A stretch of DNA of 64,000 bases from Flavobacterium sp. 270. GTDB lineage: Bacteria; Bacteroidota; Bacteroidia; Flavobacteriales; Flavobacteriaceae. This document shows positions 17,274 through 26,406 of this stretch, one piece after another. The stretch is taken from contig NZ_SODM01000001.1 of NCBI RefSeq assembly GCF_004368785.1, forward strand, positions 1,054,001 through 1,118,000, read 5' to 3'. The notes below the pieces were generated by a model. The model searched no databases, was not told where the DNA came from, and worked only from the letters and a program-made list of their open reading frames with translations. Made by a program: the position numbers and the translations under genes. Position 1 is the first letter of the stretch. Each line of letters starts with the position of its first letter.

Positions 17274-17458
17274 TATGAAAGGCTTTTTCCAAACAAAGGC
17301 AAGGTGTTAGGGCATGCAAATGGAGAATTTATACATGATGTAAAAACTATTTTACTAGTATTGGAAAAGGAGAAATAATCAAAAATACTCCTATTTTCGG
17401 TTATTTCTATTTCCAAAGGATATGTTCTGCAGAAACCGGCTTAATTATTAAATTTTAA
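17274..17458 (+). pseudogene. Degraded coding remnant with a frameshift
   Basis: One frame reads YERLFPNKGKVLGHANGEF then IHDVK. At the A run 17342-17346 it must shift frame to continue as NYFTSIGKGEIIKNTPIFGY and so on to the TAA at 17456-17458. The joined product has ordinary protein composition, unlike random AT-rich DNA. The family is not recognised and there is no start codon. It ends three bases before the next gene, so it may be the tail of a lost partner gene. The rest of the 539-base gap 16923-17461 holds micro-peptide copy 2. Confidence 0.4.
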
Positions 17459-17461
17459 AGT

Positions 17462-17941
17462 ATGAATTTATTAGATTATAAAACATTTCAGACTGATATC
17501 GAAAAATATCTTTACGAATCCATTAATACTTTCAAATTAAGATTAAATGTAGATTTGAGTAAAACAGAAAACGAATCCCTTGATTATTATTTATTTTATG
17601 AAAATGAACATTGCATAATTTCTCTAAATCTTATAGATAGCTTTCCTTATTTAGATGTAACTCCTAAATTTTATTTAAAAAACTCAGATGAGCACATTGA
17701 AATTAATCAAGTCTATTTAAAACCATTTCTTTCAATTGATGAAAAAGAATTTGAAGCCTATTGTTTAGAAAATTATAATAATCGTTTTCTATATTCAGAT
17801 GATTTTAACGATAAGGATAAAGGAACTATCTATTATAGTTTATATTCATTAAATGAAATTTTACTAAAGTATTACTACGATTTGTTTAAAGGCAAATACT
17901 CAATTATAGATTATAGAACATTTTCTAAAAGGCAAATTTAA
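17462..17941 (+). CDS. Hypothetical protein, possible orphan immunity protein, 159 aa
   Basis: Unrecognised soluble protein, acidic and rich in Tyr, Leu and Asn. It begins MNLLDYKTFQTDIEKYLYES, has a likely beta region (CIISLNLIDSFPYLDVTPKFYL) and a C-terminal segment LNEILLKYYYDLFKGKYS. No membrane helix or catalytic motif is evident. It lies between a coding remnant and a broken toxin domain, which is typical of orphan immunity genes left after recombination, but the sequence alone does not prove this. Confidence 0.6.
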   Translation: MNLLDYKTFQTDIEKYLYESINTFKLRLNVDLSKTENESLDYYLFYENEHCIISLNLIDSFPYLDVTPKFYLKNSDEHIEINQVYLKPFLSIDEKEFEAYCLENYNNRFLYSDDFNDKDKGTIYYSLYSLNEILLKYYYDLFKGKYSIIDYRTFSKRQI

Positions 17942-17958
17942 CTTTTTCATTTTCACGC

Positions 17959-18438
17959 TTGCGAAAGGGTATTATATCCAAGTGGTTATATGAATACGAA
18001 CAAAGAACGGGCAAGAAAATTACCTCAATAAATGAAGCACAAACCCTTGTAAAAGAAATACGAGTAGCTGATAAAGCAGGTACTTTTAAAAATGATAAAG
18101 TAATTTTAGCTAATATTGAAAAATCTCCTGCTGTAGATGGTATATTTCAAAAAACTGGTCAGGGAGTACAAATTAAATCATGTACCGCAAATAAATTTAT
18201 TGCAAGAGTAAATGATTCTTATAAGACGGCAATTGAGAATGAGCAAACAATTTATTGACAACATAAAAATATCTCTGTTCATATCGAAGTAATTGATGCA
18301 ACTAAATCTGATATAATAAAAAGTTAGAGTAAATTGCAGTCTAATTCCCAAATTAATCAAAACATAAATACAATTGAAGAAATTGTAGTACATTGTATAG
18401 ATGGCACTACCTCACTTAAAGTCCCGAAAAAATTATGA
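17959..18438 (+). pseudogene. Broken C-terminal toxin domain, nuclease-like
   Basis: A single frame runs from about 17929 to 18438 and is interrupted by TGA at 18256 and TAG at 18325; no ATG begins it (first usable codon TTG 17959). The parts read WLYEYEQRTGKKITSINEAQ, then SPAVDGIFQKTGQGVQIKSC, then HKNISVHIEVIDATKSDIIK, then IEEIVVHCIDGTTSL. The VDG...QIKS pattern followed by a helix and an IEV strand is that of restriction-endonuclease-fold toxin domains at the ends of Rhs or other polymorphic toxins. The end overlaps the next gene by ATGA. Probably an inactivated, orphaned toxin tip. Confidence 0.6.
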
Positions 18439-19100
18439 TTATATTCAGAATATCTGAAGACGTAGAACGAAACATCAAAAAAATAAATCCTAATGGTAGA
18501 ATTATTGGTGATTGGACCGGAAGAATTGTTATAAAAGAAAAAGAAGATCTGACATCTTTTGCAGTTGTTAATTTGTTGAAAAAAATGTTGACCATCTCAG
18601 GAAGACCATCCAAATTATTAATGTCTGATATGAAGCGTGTAAAAACAAACGATTATGCAACATGGGTAGCAGATACAGAAGACTTTGATTCATGGTTAGA
18701 TAACCTTCAAGTCATTGATAACAGCATAGAATCTACTTTAGCTAATTATTATTTTGATTTATGTCTTGAAGGAAAGGAAAAGCATGTCATTAAAGATGGT
18801 GCTACTTTTTTATTGGCAGCTGATGATTATCCAACAAGCAGTATTTCCTTATCATTATGGTTGAAAATAAATGTTTTTTCAGAACTAATATGGGCAGGAT
18901 TCAATGAAGAATCAAACCAACCTAATAAACTTTTATTGGGAAAAGAATGTGCCGAACATAATCGAAATGTTTTATCTGGTATAATAGAGCAAATAAAGAA
19001 AGATTTTCGAATAGAGCAACCTTTTATTTTTGAATCTGAAAATATGAACGGTATATGTGCAACTGGTTTTAAAAATGATTGTAATCAATTTAGATTTTAA
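18435..19100 (+). CDS. Putative immunity protein for the adjacent toxin remnant, 221 aa
   Basis: The start codon overlaps the last stop of the toxin frame (ATGA, 18435-18438), the standard coupling of toxin and immunity genes. The protein is soluble and mostly helical, acidic, and of unknown family: MIIFRISEDVERNIKKINPN, LLKKMLTISGRPSKLLMSD, DDYPTSSISLSLWLKINVF. It is intact while the toxin is broken, which is expected if immunity is still selected. The function assignment rests on position. A strong terminator follows at 19141. Confidence 0.6.
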   Translation: MIIFRISEDVERNIKKINPNGRIIGDWTGRIVIKEKEDLTSFAVVNLLKKMLTISGRPSKLLMSDMKRVKTNDYATWVADTEDFDSWLDNLQVIDNSIESTLANYYFDLCLEGKEKHVIKDGATFLLAADDYPTSSISLSLWLKINVFSELIWAGFNEESNQPNKLLLGKECAEHNRNVLSGIIEQIKKDFRIEQPFIFESENMNGICATGFKNDCNQFRF

Positions 19101-19140
19101 TAATTAATTAAAAAAATAAGTAGAAATCTCTTAACAAAAC

Positions 19141-19176
19141 AAAAGCCTTCAGAAGTTCCAGTTCCGAAGGCTTTTT
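19141..19176. terminator. Bidirectional terminator
   Basis: AAAAGCCTTC (19141-19150) pairs with GAAGGCTTTT (19166-19175), with A and T runs outside. It serves the plus-strand immunity-like gene and the minus-strand LamG gene that ends at 19246. Confidence 0.85.
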
Positions 19177-19245
19177 AATTCCAAAAAAATAATGCTTACT
19201 AAACAACATAAAAACTAACTAACTATTATTACCAAAGTTTAACTC

Positions 19246-20157
19246 TTATTTTGAAGTTATTTTTTTTGAAGGTGCATTTGTTATTTTCAACAAATAAGTT
19301 CCCTCTGGAAGATCACTGATAGTTAAACCATTACTTCCGATGATTTTTTGCCCTTGCGAATAAACCTCAACATTTTTATTTTCATTTACATCCTTTGTTG
19401 CAATAATACTACTCGAAGTTGTAGTTTTTGCTAAGGATTTGATTTTACCCGCTGTAGTATTTTTTGCAGCTGGTGATGAATCTGCCGAAGTCACAATAAT
19501 AGCTTTAGAACTATCGTAAAGTTCTTCCACTTGTTCATCTGTCAAAGTAACATTATAAATCTTTAAATCGTCTATATCTGCATTTATACCAACTGTAGTG
19601 TTGATTTCTCCCAATCTAAAAATATTACCTTTAGTAGAACGGGTTATACCGTTTACAAATTTCAATAATTTACCATCACGGTATATTTTAGAAACTGTTC
19701 CGTCAAATGTTATCGTATAATTGTACCAGGTATATTTTTCAAGACGGGTAGAAACGATAACATCATTTGATGCGCCCCAGCCCGCCAAACTCAAATCTGA
19801 ATTGGAAGATGTTGTTGCCTGTTGTAGTAAACCGCAGTATTGTGCATTGTAAGCAGTTCCGTAACCCCAAACATAATTTGCCGACGAAATATCGTTAAAT
19901 CTCACCCAGATACTAACTGTTCTGGCACTGTTGCCTTGTGGAAGATCATCTATAACAGCTTCCATTGCCTTATTAGTAAGACGCTGTGCACTTTTTACAA
20001 CTCCAGATCTATCCGTCACGAAATTATCCGTTCCCATGAAAGAAGTTGTATTACTAATATTATTTAATGTACCATTGAAATTAAATTCCTGAATCGGTGT
20101 TTGCGCATTAACATTCAAATAACTTACAAACATTAATGTGAGTAGTGATTTTTTCAT
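19246..20157 (-). CDS. Secreted LamG-domain protein, copy 1
   Basis: 303 residues from the ATG at 20157, which places the signal peptide MKKSLLTLMFVSYLNVNAQ at the N terminus; a start at 20202 would bury it. The central 180 residues are a concanavalin-like LamG domain (ISIWVRF-type strand SIWVRFNDIS, KYTWYNYTITFDGTVSKIYR, NADIDDLKIYNVTLTDEQVEELY). The end (VEVYSQGQKIIGSNGLTISD, then LPEGTYLLKITN) resembles a type IX secretion C-terminal domain and finishes KKITSK. It probably binds surface or environmental glycans. It is a paralog of the gene upstream. Confidence 0.75.
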   Translation of the reverse strand: MKKSLLTLMFVSYLNVNAQTPIQEFNFNGTLNNISNTTSFMGTDNFVTDRSGVVKSAQRLTNKAMEAVIDDLPQGNSARTVSIWVRFNDISSANYVWGYGTAYNAQYCGLLQQATTSSNSDLSLAGWGASNDVIVSTRLEKYTWYNYTITFDGTVSKIYRDGKLLKFVNGITRSTKGNIFRLGEINTTVGINADIDDLKIYNVTLTDEQVEELYDSSKAIIVTSADSSPAAKNTTAGKIKSLAKTTTSSSIIATKDVNENKNVEVYSQGQKIIGSNGLTISDLPEGTYLLKITNAPSKKITSK

Positions 20158-20383
20158 AATAGTAGACTTTAGGATATTAAAAACATTCCGTGATTTTAAC
20201 ATAGCTAAACTAAATTATTATGTTTTTGGGAAGAAATTTTTCCGATAACTAACCTAAATAATCGTCAAAATAACCAAAACTGATCAAACTTACTATAATT
20301 AAAACCATACATTCTTACGTATAAATACGGTATTTATAATTACAAAAAGAATATTAACATTTAAAAAAGTAATGAAAACAAAA

Positions 20384-20415
20384 AAAAGCTGTTTGAAATT
20401 TATCCAAACAGCTTT
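20384..20415 (-). terminator. Terminator after LamG copy 2
   Basis: AAAGCTGTTTG pairs with CAAACAGCTTT around a 9-base loop; on the minus strand the stem is followed by a T run. It separates the two LamG genes, which therefore have separate transcripts. Confidence 0.85.
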
Positions 20416-20473
20416 GTCAATTAAAAAAAATCTATAAAATAATAAATTAGATTTTCTATAAATTCTATATCAT

Positions 20474-21364
20474 CTATTTTGAAGTATTGGTTATCTTCAA
20501 TAAATAAGTTCCTTCTGGCAAATCACCGATATTTGAGGCATTGCTTCCCATTATCTGTTTTCCTTGCGAAAAGACCTCAACTTTTTTAGGTCCGGTATAT
20601 TTATCTGCTGGCAACGCTGTTTTTACAGGAGCTACAGCTTTTGCTGCAACAACAGCAGTTTTCTTTGCCGAACTAGAAGCTGGAACGGTCTCAGGCGCAG
20701 CTCCAGAAGGTTTTGAGCTTTTATAAGACTCCATAACCTGTTCATCTGTCATGGCCACGATATATATTTTAAGATCGTCAATATCAGCATTGATACCAAC
20801 TGTTGCATTCATTTTTCCCAAACTCAAAATATAGCCTTTTGTTAAGCGCGGAATTCCATCTACAAATGCTAATAATTGACCATTACGATATATTTTTGAA
20901 GTATTACCATCATAAGTAATGCAGTATTGGTACCAAACTTCTTTAGCAAGTGGTACTGAAGCTACAATATTATTTGCTGTTTCCCAACCAGTCAAACTTA
21001 AATCAGCCTCGCCATTGGATACAGCTTGCTGTGATAATCCAAAATATTGAGCACTTAATGGCGTACCATAACCTAAAATATAATGTGGAGAAGTAACAGT
21101 ATTAAATTTAACCCAAACCGATATTGTTCTGGGCTTATTAGCTTGCGGAAGATCACCCACTACAGCTTGTAAAGCTTTGTTTGTAAGCCGAACAGCTCCT
21201 TTAGGAGTCCCCATTCTGTCATTTACAAAACTAGCAGTTCCTAAAAAAGAAATTGTATTATCCTTACTGCTCGTATTTCCATCGAAATTAAATTCCTGAA
21301 CAGGATTTTGTGCATTTGCATTTAAAAAACTTACCAACAATAAAGTGAGTAATAATTTAGCCAT
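20474..21364 (-). CDS. Secreted LamG-domain protein, copy 2
   Basis: 296 residues with signal peptide MAKLLLTLLLVSFLNANAQ, a LamG domain parallel to that of copy 1 (NPVQEFNFDGN, TISVWVKFNTV, VWYQYCITYDGNTSKIYRNG, GINADIDDLKIYIVAMTDEQ), an Ala/Lys/Pro-rich linker at about 215-265, and a C-terminal sorting-like end (VEVFSQGKQIMGSN..LPEGTYLLKITNTSK). Compared with copy 1, the last residues are shorter, so its sorting domain may be truncated. The two genes are a tandem duplication with diverged linkers. Confidence 0.75.
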   Translation of the reverse strand: MAKLLLTLLLVSFLNANAQNPVQEFNFDGNTSSKDNTISFLGTASFVNDRMGTPKGAVRLTNKALQAVVGDLPQANKPRTISVWVKFNTVTSPHYILGYGTPLSAQYFGLSQQAVSNGEADLSLTGWETANNIVASVPLAKEVWYQYCITYDGNTSKIYRNGQLLAFVDGIPRLTKGYILSLGKMNATVGINADIDDLKIYIVAMTDEQVMESYKSSKPSGAAPETVPASSSAKKTAVVAAKAVAPVKTALPADKYTGPKKVEVFSQGKQIMGSNASNIGDLPEGTYLLKITNTSK

Positions 21365-21526
21365 AGATTCTAGGGGTGTAGTTTTATTTAGATATTTTGT
21401 TAAAACTATAATTTTAATTCAACAGTACCAAAACATTCCTACATGTAAATGCATTATTCTCACAATAATTTAAAACATCAACACTCAAACATCAATATAG
21501 ATATCTATAATATAGCCTCAAAAAAA

Positions 21527-21552
21527 AAACTCCATCACTTAGAATGGAGTTT
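21527..21552 (-). terminator. Terminator after the cystathionine-synthase-like gene
   Basis: AAACTCCAT (21527-21535) pairs with ATGGAGTTT (21544-21552); on the minus strand a T run follows. It lies just past the stop at 21576. Confidence 0.8.
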
Positions 21553-21575
21553 ATATCTCAAAAAGTAGTTTTTAA

Positions 21576-22616
21576 TTACTTTACAAATTCAATTTTTTGA
21601 ACTTCTTCTTCATTGATACTATCAAAGAATCCTTGTTCGTTCATCCAGTCATCACTAAATACTTTGCTCATGTAGCGTGAACCGTGATCTGGAAAAATAG
21701 CAATAATATTGCTGTCTTTTGTAAACTCACCTTCTTCTGCATATTGTTTAATCGCCTGCATTACTGCTCCTGATGTGTAACCCACAAATAAACCTTCTTT
21801 GCGAGTGATTTCTCTTGCAGAGTGGGCACTTTCTTCGTCGGTTACTTTCATGAATTTATCAATAATATCAAAATCTGTAGCTGCCGGAATCAAGTTTTTA
21901 CCTAAACCTTCTATACGGTATGGATAAATTTCTTTGTTATCAAACTCTTTTGTTTCGTGGTATTTTTTCAATACAGATCCAAAAGCATCAACACCTAGAA
22001 TTCTAATATTTGGATTTTGTTCTTTTAAGAATTTTGCTGTTCCTGAGATAGTTCCTCCGGTTCCGCTGCAAGCAATAAGGTGGGTAATTTTTCCTTTTGT
22101 CTGTTCCCAAATTTCAGGACCTGTAGAGTTGTAATGAGCATCAATATTCAGTTGGTTAAAATATTGATTAATGTAGACTGAACCTTTTGTTTCTTCGTGT
22201 AAACGTTTTGCTACATTATAATAAGATCTTTCATCATCTGCTGATACGTGAGCCGGACAAACATAAACTTTTGCTCCTAAACTTCTCAACATGTCAATCT
22301 TGTCTTTGGATGATTTTGAACTTACTGCCAAAATACAGTTGTAACCTTTTATTATACTTACCATTGCTAAACTAAATCCTGTATTACCAGATGTCGTTTC
22401 TATTATGGTATCTCCTGGAGAAAGAATTCCTTTTTTCTCTGCTTCTTCAATAATATATAATGCGATTCTATCTTTTGAGGAATGACCCGGATTAAAAGCT
22501 TCTACCTTTGCGTAGAAATTTCCTTCTAACTCTTCGGTGATTTTATTTAGCTTAATAAGTGGGGTGTTACCTATTAACTCTAAAACATTATTGTAAGCGT
22601 TTATTTCTTCTTTCAT
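21576..22616 (-). CDS. PLP-dependent cysteine synthase/cystathionine beta-synthase family protein
   Basis: 346 residues from the ATG at 22616; the TTG at 22634 adds six residues and is less likely. Fold-type II PLP enzyme: [14 protein letters not shown] lysine in [12 protein letters not shown] (Lys 48), [13 protein letters not shown], and phosphate loop SGTGGTISG. The end lacks the CBS regulatory domains. Sequence features such as NPGHSSKDR rather than NPGGSVKDR suggest cystathionine beta-synthase-like or specialised cysteine synthase activity, but the exact substrate is uncertain. Confidence 0.85.
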   Translation of the reverse strand: MKEEINAYNNVLELIGNTPLIKLNKITEELEGNFYAKVEAFNPGHSSKDRIALYIIEEAEKKGILSPGDTIIETTSGNTGFSLAMVSIIKGYNCILAVSSKSSKDKIDMLRSLGAKVYVCPAHVSADDERSYYNVAKRLHEETKGSVYINQYFNQLNIDAHYNSTGPEIWEQTKGKITHLIACSGTGGTISGTAKFLKEQNPNIRILGVDAFGSVLKKYHETKEFDNKEIYPYRIEGLGKNLIPAATDFDIIDKFMKVTDEESAHSAREITRKEGLFVGYTSGAVMQAIKQYAEEGEFTKDSNIIAIFPDHGSRYMSKVFSDDWMNEQGFFDSINEEEVQKIEFVK

Positions 22617-22662
22617 AAAAAAATAGTTAATCAAGGTATTTTTAAATAACCCTGATAGGTTG

Positions 22663-22670
22663 CAAATTTA
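22663..22670 (-). promoter_or_regulatory. -7 element TAAATTTG
   Basis: On the minus strand TAAATTTG fits TAnnTTTG, 46 bases before the ATG at 22616. Confidence 0.55.
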
Positions 22671-22685
22671 ACAAAAATTTTTTAA

Positions 22686-24746
22686 TTAGCTTTCAATTTT
22701 TTCTAAATCTAATAAAAAACTAAATTCTTTTGCTAAGTCTTTTAAAGCCTCAAAACGTCCAGAAGCTCCGCCATGTCCGGCATCCATGTTAGTATCCAAA
22801 AACAAAAGGTTATTATTTGTTTTTAAATCCCTCAACTTGGCTACCCATTTGGCTGGCTCCCAATATTGTACCTGAGAATCGTGCAATCCTGTAGATACGT
22901 ACATATTTGGATATTTTTGAGCTTTTACATTATCGTAAGGTGAATACGACAACATATAATCATAATATTTTTTATTGTTTGGGTTTCCCCATTCGTCATA
23001 TTCTCCAGTTGTAAGCGGAATACTGTCATCCAGCATCGTGGTAATTACGTCTACAAAAGGCACCTGAGCAATGACTCCATTGTATAATTCAGGGGCTTCA
23101 TTTACGATAACTCCCATCAATAATCCTCCGGCTGATCCTCCTTCTGCATATAAATGTTCAGGAGATGTAAATTTTTCGTTAATTACAAATTTAGAGCAAT
23201 CAATGAAATCTGTAAAGGTATTTTTCTTTTTTAACAGTTTTCCATCTTCGTACCATTGTCTTCCTAAGTCCTCACCTCCTCTAATATGGGCAATTGCATA
23301 CACAAAACCACGATCTAACAAAGAAAGTCGCGTTGAAGAGAAATATGCATCCATAGTAATTCCATAAGAGCCGTAAGCATACAGTAATAATGGGTTTTTA
23401 CCGTTTTTCTGAAGTCCTTTGCGGTAAATCATCGAGATCGGAACTTTTACTCCGTCTCTGGCAGTTGCCCAAATACGCTCTTCGATATAATTTTCTTTAT
23501 TAAAATTGCCTCCTAAAACCTCATGTTCTTTTAAGATTTCTTTGGTTTTAGTTTTCATATTAAAATCAATAACAGAAGATGGCGTTGCCAGCGATTGATA
23601 GCTGTAACGCAAAACATCGGTATCAAAATCGATATTGGTTGTGGTGTAAGCATTGTAAGTTTCGCTTCCAAAAGGCAGATAATAATCCGATTCCTCATTC
23701 CAAGGCATGATACGAATATGATTTAATCCATTTGAACGCTCCTCTACAACTAAGTAATTCTTGAAAATCTCAATATCTTCTAATAAAACATCTTCGCGAT
23801 GCGGAATTACATCTACCCAAAATTTCTTTGCTGTCTTGTTTTCAGGCGTTTTCATCAATTTAAAATTCGTCGCCTTGTCTTTATTCGTCAAAATGTAAAA
23901 AGAGTCCTCATAATGGGAAATACTATATTCTAAACCGCGGACGCGAGGCTGAAACACTTCAAACTCTCCGTCGGGAGTATTAGAATCCAGAATTCTATAC
24001 TCGGTTGTAAGTGTACTTCCTGAGCCAATTACAATATATTTTCTTGATTTTTCTTTGCTTATCGAAACATTAAAAGTATCGTCTGTTTCATTAAAAACCA
24101 AAACATCATCTTCTGTGTTTGAGTTTAATTTATGCCTAAAAACCTTGTCTGCTCTTAGCGTAACCTCATCTTGTCTAACGTAAAAAATAGTATTATTATC
24201 ATTTGCCCAAACAGATCCTCCAGTTACATTTTCGATTTTATCTTCCAGAATTTCTCCCGTTTCTAAGTTTTTAATCTGAATGGTATAAATTCTTCTGCCG
24301 ACAATATCTAGTCCAAAACTGGCAAATTTATTATCTGGACTTATACTTAAACCTCCAAGTTTAAAATAAGCGTGTCCTTTTGCCATTTCATTACAGTCAA
24401 ATAAAATTTCTTCCGCTACAGTTAGGCTTTCTTTTTTTCTTGAAAATATTGGGTAGTCTTTTCCGGTTTCAAAACGGGTAATATAAAAATATCCATTATA
24501 GAAATACGGAACAGATGAATCATCTTCTTTAATTCTGCTTTTCATTTCTTCATACAATTTTCCCTGAAGGTCTTTTGTATGCGCTGTCATACTTTCGTAA
24601 TAAGCATTTTCCTGATTTAAGTAGTCGATTACGTCTTTGTTTTCGCGGTCATTAAGCCAGAAATAATTATCAATTCGGGTTTCTTTATGTTTTTTTAATT
24701 TTTTTGAAATCACATTGGCCTTTGGAGCCATTATATCGTTTTGCAT
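22686..24746 (-). CDS. S9 family oligopeptidase (oligopeptidase B type)
   Basis: Serine peptidase of 686 residues. The N-terminal KKLKKHKETRIDNYFWLNDREN and the beta-propeller half are typical of PtrB. The catalytic domain has PLLLYAYGSYG, IAHIRGGEDLGRQWYEDGK, the nucleophile in AEGGSAGGLLMG, and the histidine in MDAGHGGASGRFE near the end. It cleaves short peptides, usually after basic residues, in cytosol or periplasm; no signal peptide is visible, so cytosolic is favoured. The stop is followed by the cystathionine-synthase-like gene 69 bases on, with a separate promoter. Confidence 0.92.
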   Translation of the reverse strand: MQNDIMAPKANVISKKLKKHKETRIDNYFWLNDRENKDVIDYLNQENAYYESMTAHTKDLQGKLYEEMKSRIKEDDSSVPYFYNGYFYITRFETGKDYPIFSRKKESLTVAEEILFDCNEMAKGHAYFKLGGLSISPDNKFASFGLDIVGRRIYTIQIKNLETGEILEDKIENVTGGSVWANDNNTIFYVRQDEVTLRADKVFRHKLNSNTEDDVLVFNETDDTFNVSISKEKSRKYIVIGSGSTLTTEYRILDSNTPDGEFEVFQPRVRGLEYSISHYEDSFYILTNKDKATNFKLMKTPENKTAKKFWVDVIPHREDVLLEDIEIFKNYLVVEERSNGLNHIRIMPWNEESDYYLPFGSETYNAYTTTNIDFDTDVLRYSYQSLATPSSVIDFNMKTKTKEILKEHEVLGGNFNKENYIEERIWATARDGVKVPISMIYRKGLQKNGKNPLLLYAYGSYGITMDAYFSSTRLSLLDRGFVYAIAHIRGGEDLGRQWYEDGKLLKKKNTFTDFIDCSKFVINEKFTSPEHLYAEGGSAGGLLMGVIVNEAPELYNGVIAQVPFVDVITTMLDDSIPLTTGEYDEWGNPNNKKYYDYMLSYSPYDNVKAQKYPNMYVSTGLHDSQVQYWEPAKWVAKLRDLKTNNNLLFLDTNMDAGHGGASGRFEALKDLAKEFSFLLDLEKIES

Positions 24747-24779
24747 TGAATGAGCATTAGTTTTTTAAATACGAAGAAG

Positions 24780-24787
24780 CAAAAATA
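24780..24787 (-). promoter_or_regulatory. -7 element TATTTTTG for the S9 peptidase
   Basis: On the minus strand TATTTTTG fits TAnnTTTG, 33 bases before the ATG. Confidence 0.55.
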
Positions 24788-24855
24788 GTACAAACACAAC
24801 AGAACAGAATTAATATTTTCTTAAAATATTCTATTGTTATACTATAGCAATATAG

Positions 24856-24863
24856 TAATTTTG
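24856..24863 (+). promoter_or_regulatory. -7 element TAATTTTG for ybaB
   Basis: TAATTTTG fits TAnnTTTG, 28 bases before the ATG at 24892. Confidence 0.6.
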
Positions 24864-24891
24864 TATGAAATAATTTAAAAATCAACAAAAA

Positions 24892-25212
24892 ATGGATTTA
24901 ATGGGAATGATGGGTAAACTTAAAGAAACCCAACAAAAAATTGAAGATACAAAAAAGCGTTTAGATACTGTTTTGATTGATGAACAAAGCGCTGATGGAT
25001 TATTAAAAGTAACACTAACTGCTAACAGAAAAGTGACTTCTATTTCTATTGATGATTCTCTATTAGAAGATAAAGAACAACTAGAAGATTACTTAATTGT
25101 AACTCTAAATAAAGCTATTGAAAAAGCTACAAACGTAAACGAAAGAGAACTTGACGCTGTTGCAAAAATGGATATGCCAATGATTCCTGGAATGGATAAT
25201 TTGTTTAAATAA
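24892..25212 (+). CDS. YbaB/EbfC family nucleoid-associated protein
   Basis: 106 residues, standard size. The N-terminal helix ([20 protein letters not shown]) is followed by the beta hairpin carrying the family segment ([20 protein letters not shown]), then helices [21 protein letters not shown], ending [10 protein letters not shown]. Family members dimerise and bind DNA without strong sequence specificity. The dnaX-recR partner genes found next to ybaB in enterobacteria are not present here; it is monocistronic and divergent from the S9 peptidase. Confidence 0.9.
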   Translation: MDLMGMMGKLKETQQKIEDTKKRLDTVLIDEQSADGLLKVTLTANRKVTSISIDDSLLEDKEQLEDYLIVTLNKAIEKATNVNERELDAVAKMDMPMIPGMDNLFK

Positions 25213-25350
25213 GGTTCAAAGGCTCTGAGGTTCAAAGGGACAAAGATTTTCTCGTAGGAGTAATTCTTTGTCCCTTTTTTTATTGTTTAGATTCGCAGAA
25301 CCTTAGAAGCTAAGCACCTTTGTCCCTTTGAACCTCAGACCCTTTGAACC
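25213..25350. repeat. Inverted repeat with 33-bp arms filling the ybaB-ltaE gap
   Basis: Arms 25213-25245 and 25318-25350 match at 32 of 33 positions (GGTTCAAAGG...GGGACAAAG). An inner copy, CTTTGTCCCTTTTTTT at 25266-25281, can pair with the left arm instead and would make a terminator for ybaB. The left arm begins on the base after the ybaB stop and the right arm ends five bases before the ltaE stop, so both convergent genes end in this element. CTTAG words lie in the loop. Confidence 0.85.
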
Positions 25351-25355
25351 TTTGA

Positions 25356-26375
25356 CTAAAATTTCGTAAGCGTTTCCACAACATACGTATGCATTACTTC
25401 TTTGTAATCCAGATGCGTAACGATTCTTAGTTTATTGGGTCCTAAGGAACTTATTAAAATATTTTTCTGTTTTAATTTTTCTATCAAAAGCTGATCGCTG
25501 TAACCTTCGGCAAGTGAAAAAATCAAGATATTAGTTTCTACAGGTTCTATTGCTTCGATCCACGATTTTGTATTTAAAACTGCTGCGATTTCTTTAGCTC
25601 TTCTGTGGTCTTCTGCCAATCGTTCGATATTATTTGCCAAAGCATATAATCCGGCTGCTGCTAAATAGCCCACCTGACGCATCCCTCCGCCTAATATCTT
25701 TCTGATTCTCAACGCTCTATGAATATCAGCTTTACTTCCTAATAACACAGAACCTATGGGAGCGCCCAGTCCTTTTGACAAACAAACAGAAATGGTATCG
25801 AAAATTGCCCCAAATTCTTTTGGATTTTGTCTTTTTGCAACTAATGCATTCCAGATTCTGGCACCATCCATGTGGAATTTCAAATTATTGGCATCGCAGA
25901 CTCTTTTTATATCTTTTAAATCATCTAAATCGTAACAAGCTCCACCGCCTTTGTTTGTAGTGTTTTCAACACATACCAAAGTTGTTAACGGACAATGTAT
26001 GTCTTCAGGATTATTAATTGCTGCAGCAACCTGAGCAGCAGTTATCATGCCTCGGTTTCCGTCTACAAGACAGCAAGAAACTCCGCTATTAAAAGCAATT
26101 CCTCCGCCCTCATAGTTGTAAATATGCGAATATTTATCTGTAATTAACTGATCGCCGGGCTGTGTATGCAATTTAATTGCCACTTGGTTTGCCATAGTTC
26201 CAGAAGGAAAAAAAAGTCCCGCTTCCATACCAAAAAATTCAGCTGTTCTAGTTTCCAACTCAATAACCGTCGGATCCTGTCTGTAAACATCATCACCTAC
26301 ATGAGCATTAAACATATATTGCAGCATTTCGTATGTAGGTTTGGTAATGGTATCGCTAATTAAATTTATTTCCAT
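25356..26375 (-). CDS. ltaE: Low-specificity threonine aldolase family PLP enzyme
   Basis: Splits threonine or allo-threonine into glycine and acetaldehyde. 339 residues with the aldolase landmarks: NLISDTITKPT at the start, VGDDVYRQDPTV, FFPSGTMANQVA, VCVENTTNKGGG, LKFHMDGARIWNA, and the PLP lysine in VCLSKGLGAPIGSVL. Full length. It has its own promoter on the minus strand and is divergent from prfB. The exact stereopreference is not readable from sequence. Confidence 0.9.
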   Translation of the reverse strand: MEINLISDTITKPTYEMLQYMFNAHVGDDVYRQDPTVIELETRTAEFFGMEAGLFFPSGTMANQVAIKLHTQPGDQLITDKYSHIYNYEGGGIAFNSGVSCCLVDGNRGMITAAQVAAAINNPEDIHCPLTTLVCVENTTNKGGGACYDLDDLKDIKRVCDANNLKFHMDGARIWNALVAKRQNPKEFGAIFDTISVCLSKGLGAPIGSVLLGSKADIHRALRIRKILGGGMRQVGYLAAAGLYALANNIERLAEDHRRAKEIAAVLNTKSWIEAIEPVETNILIFSLAEGYSDQLLIEKLKQKNILISSLGPNKLRIVTHLDYKEVMHTYVVETLTKF

Positions 26376-26406
26376 ATTCTAAAAACTATATCTTATTTTT
26401 GTACAG

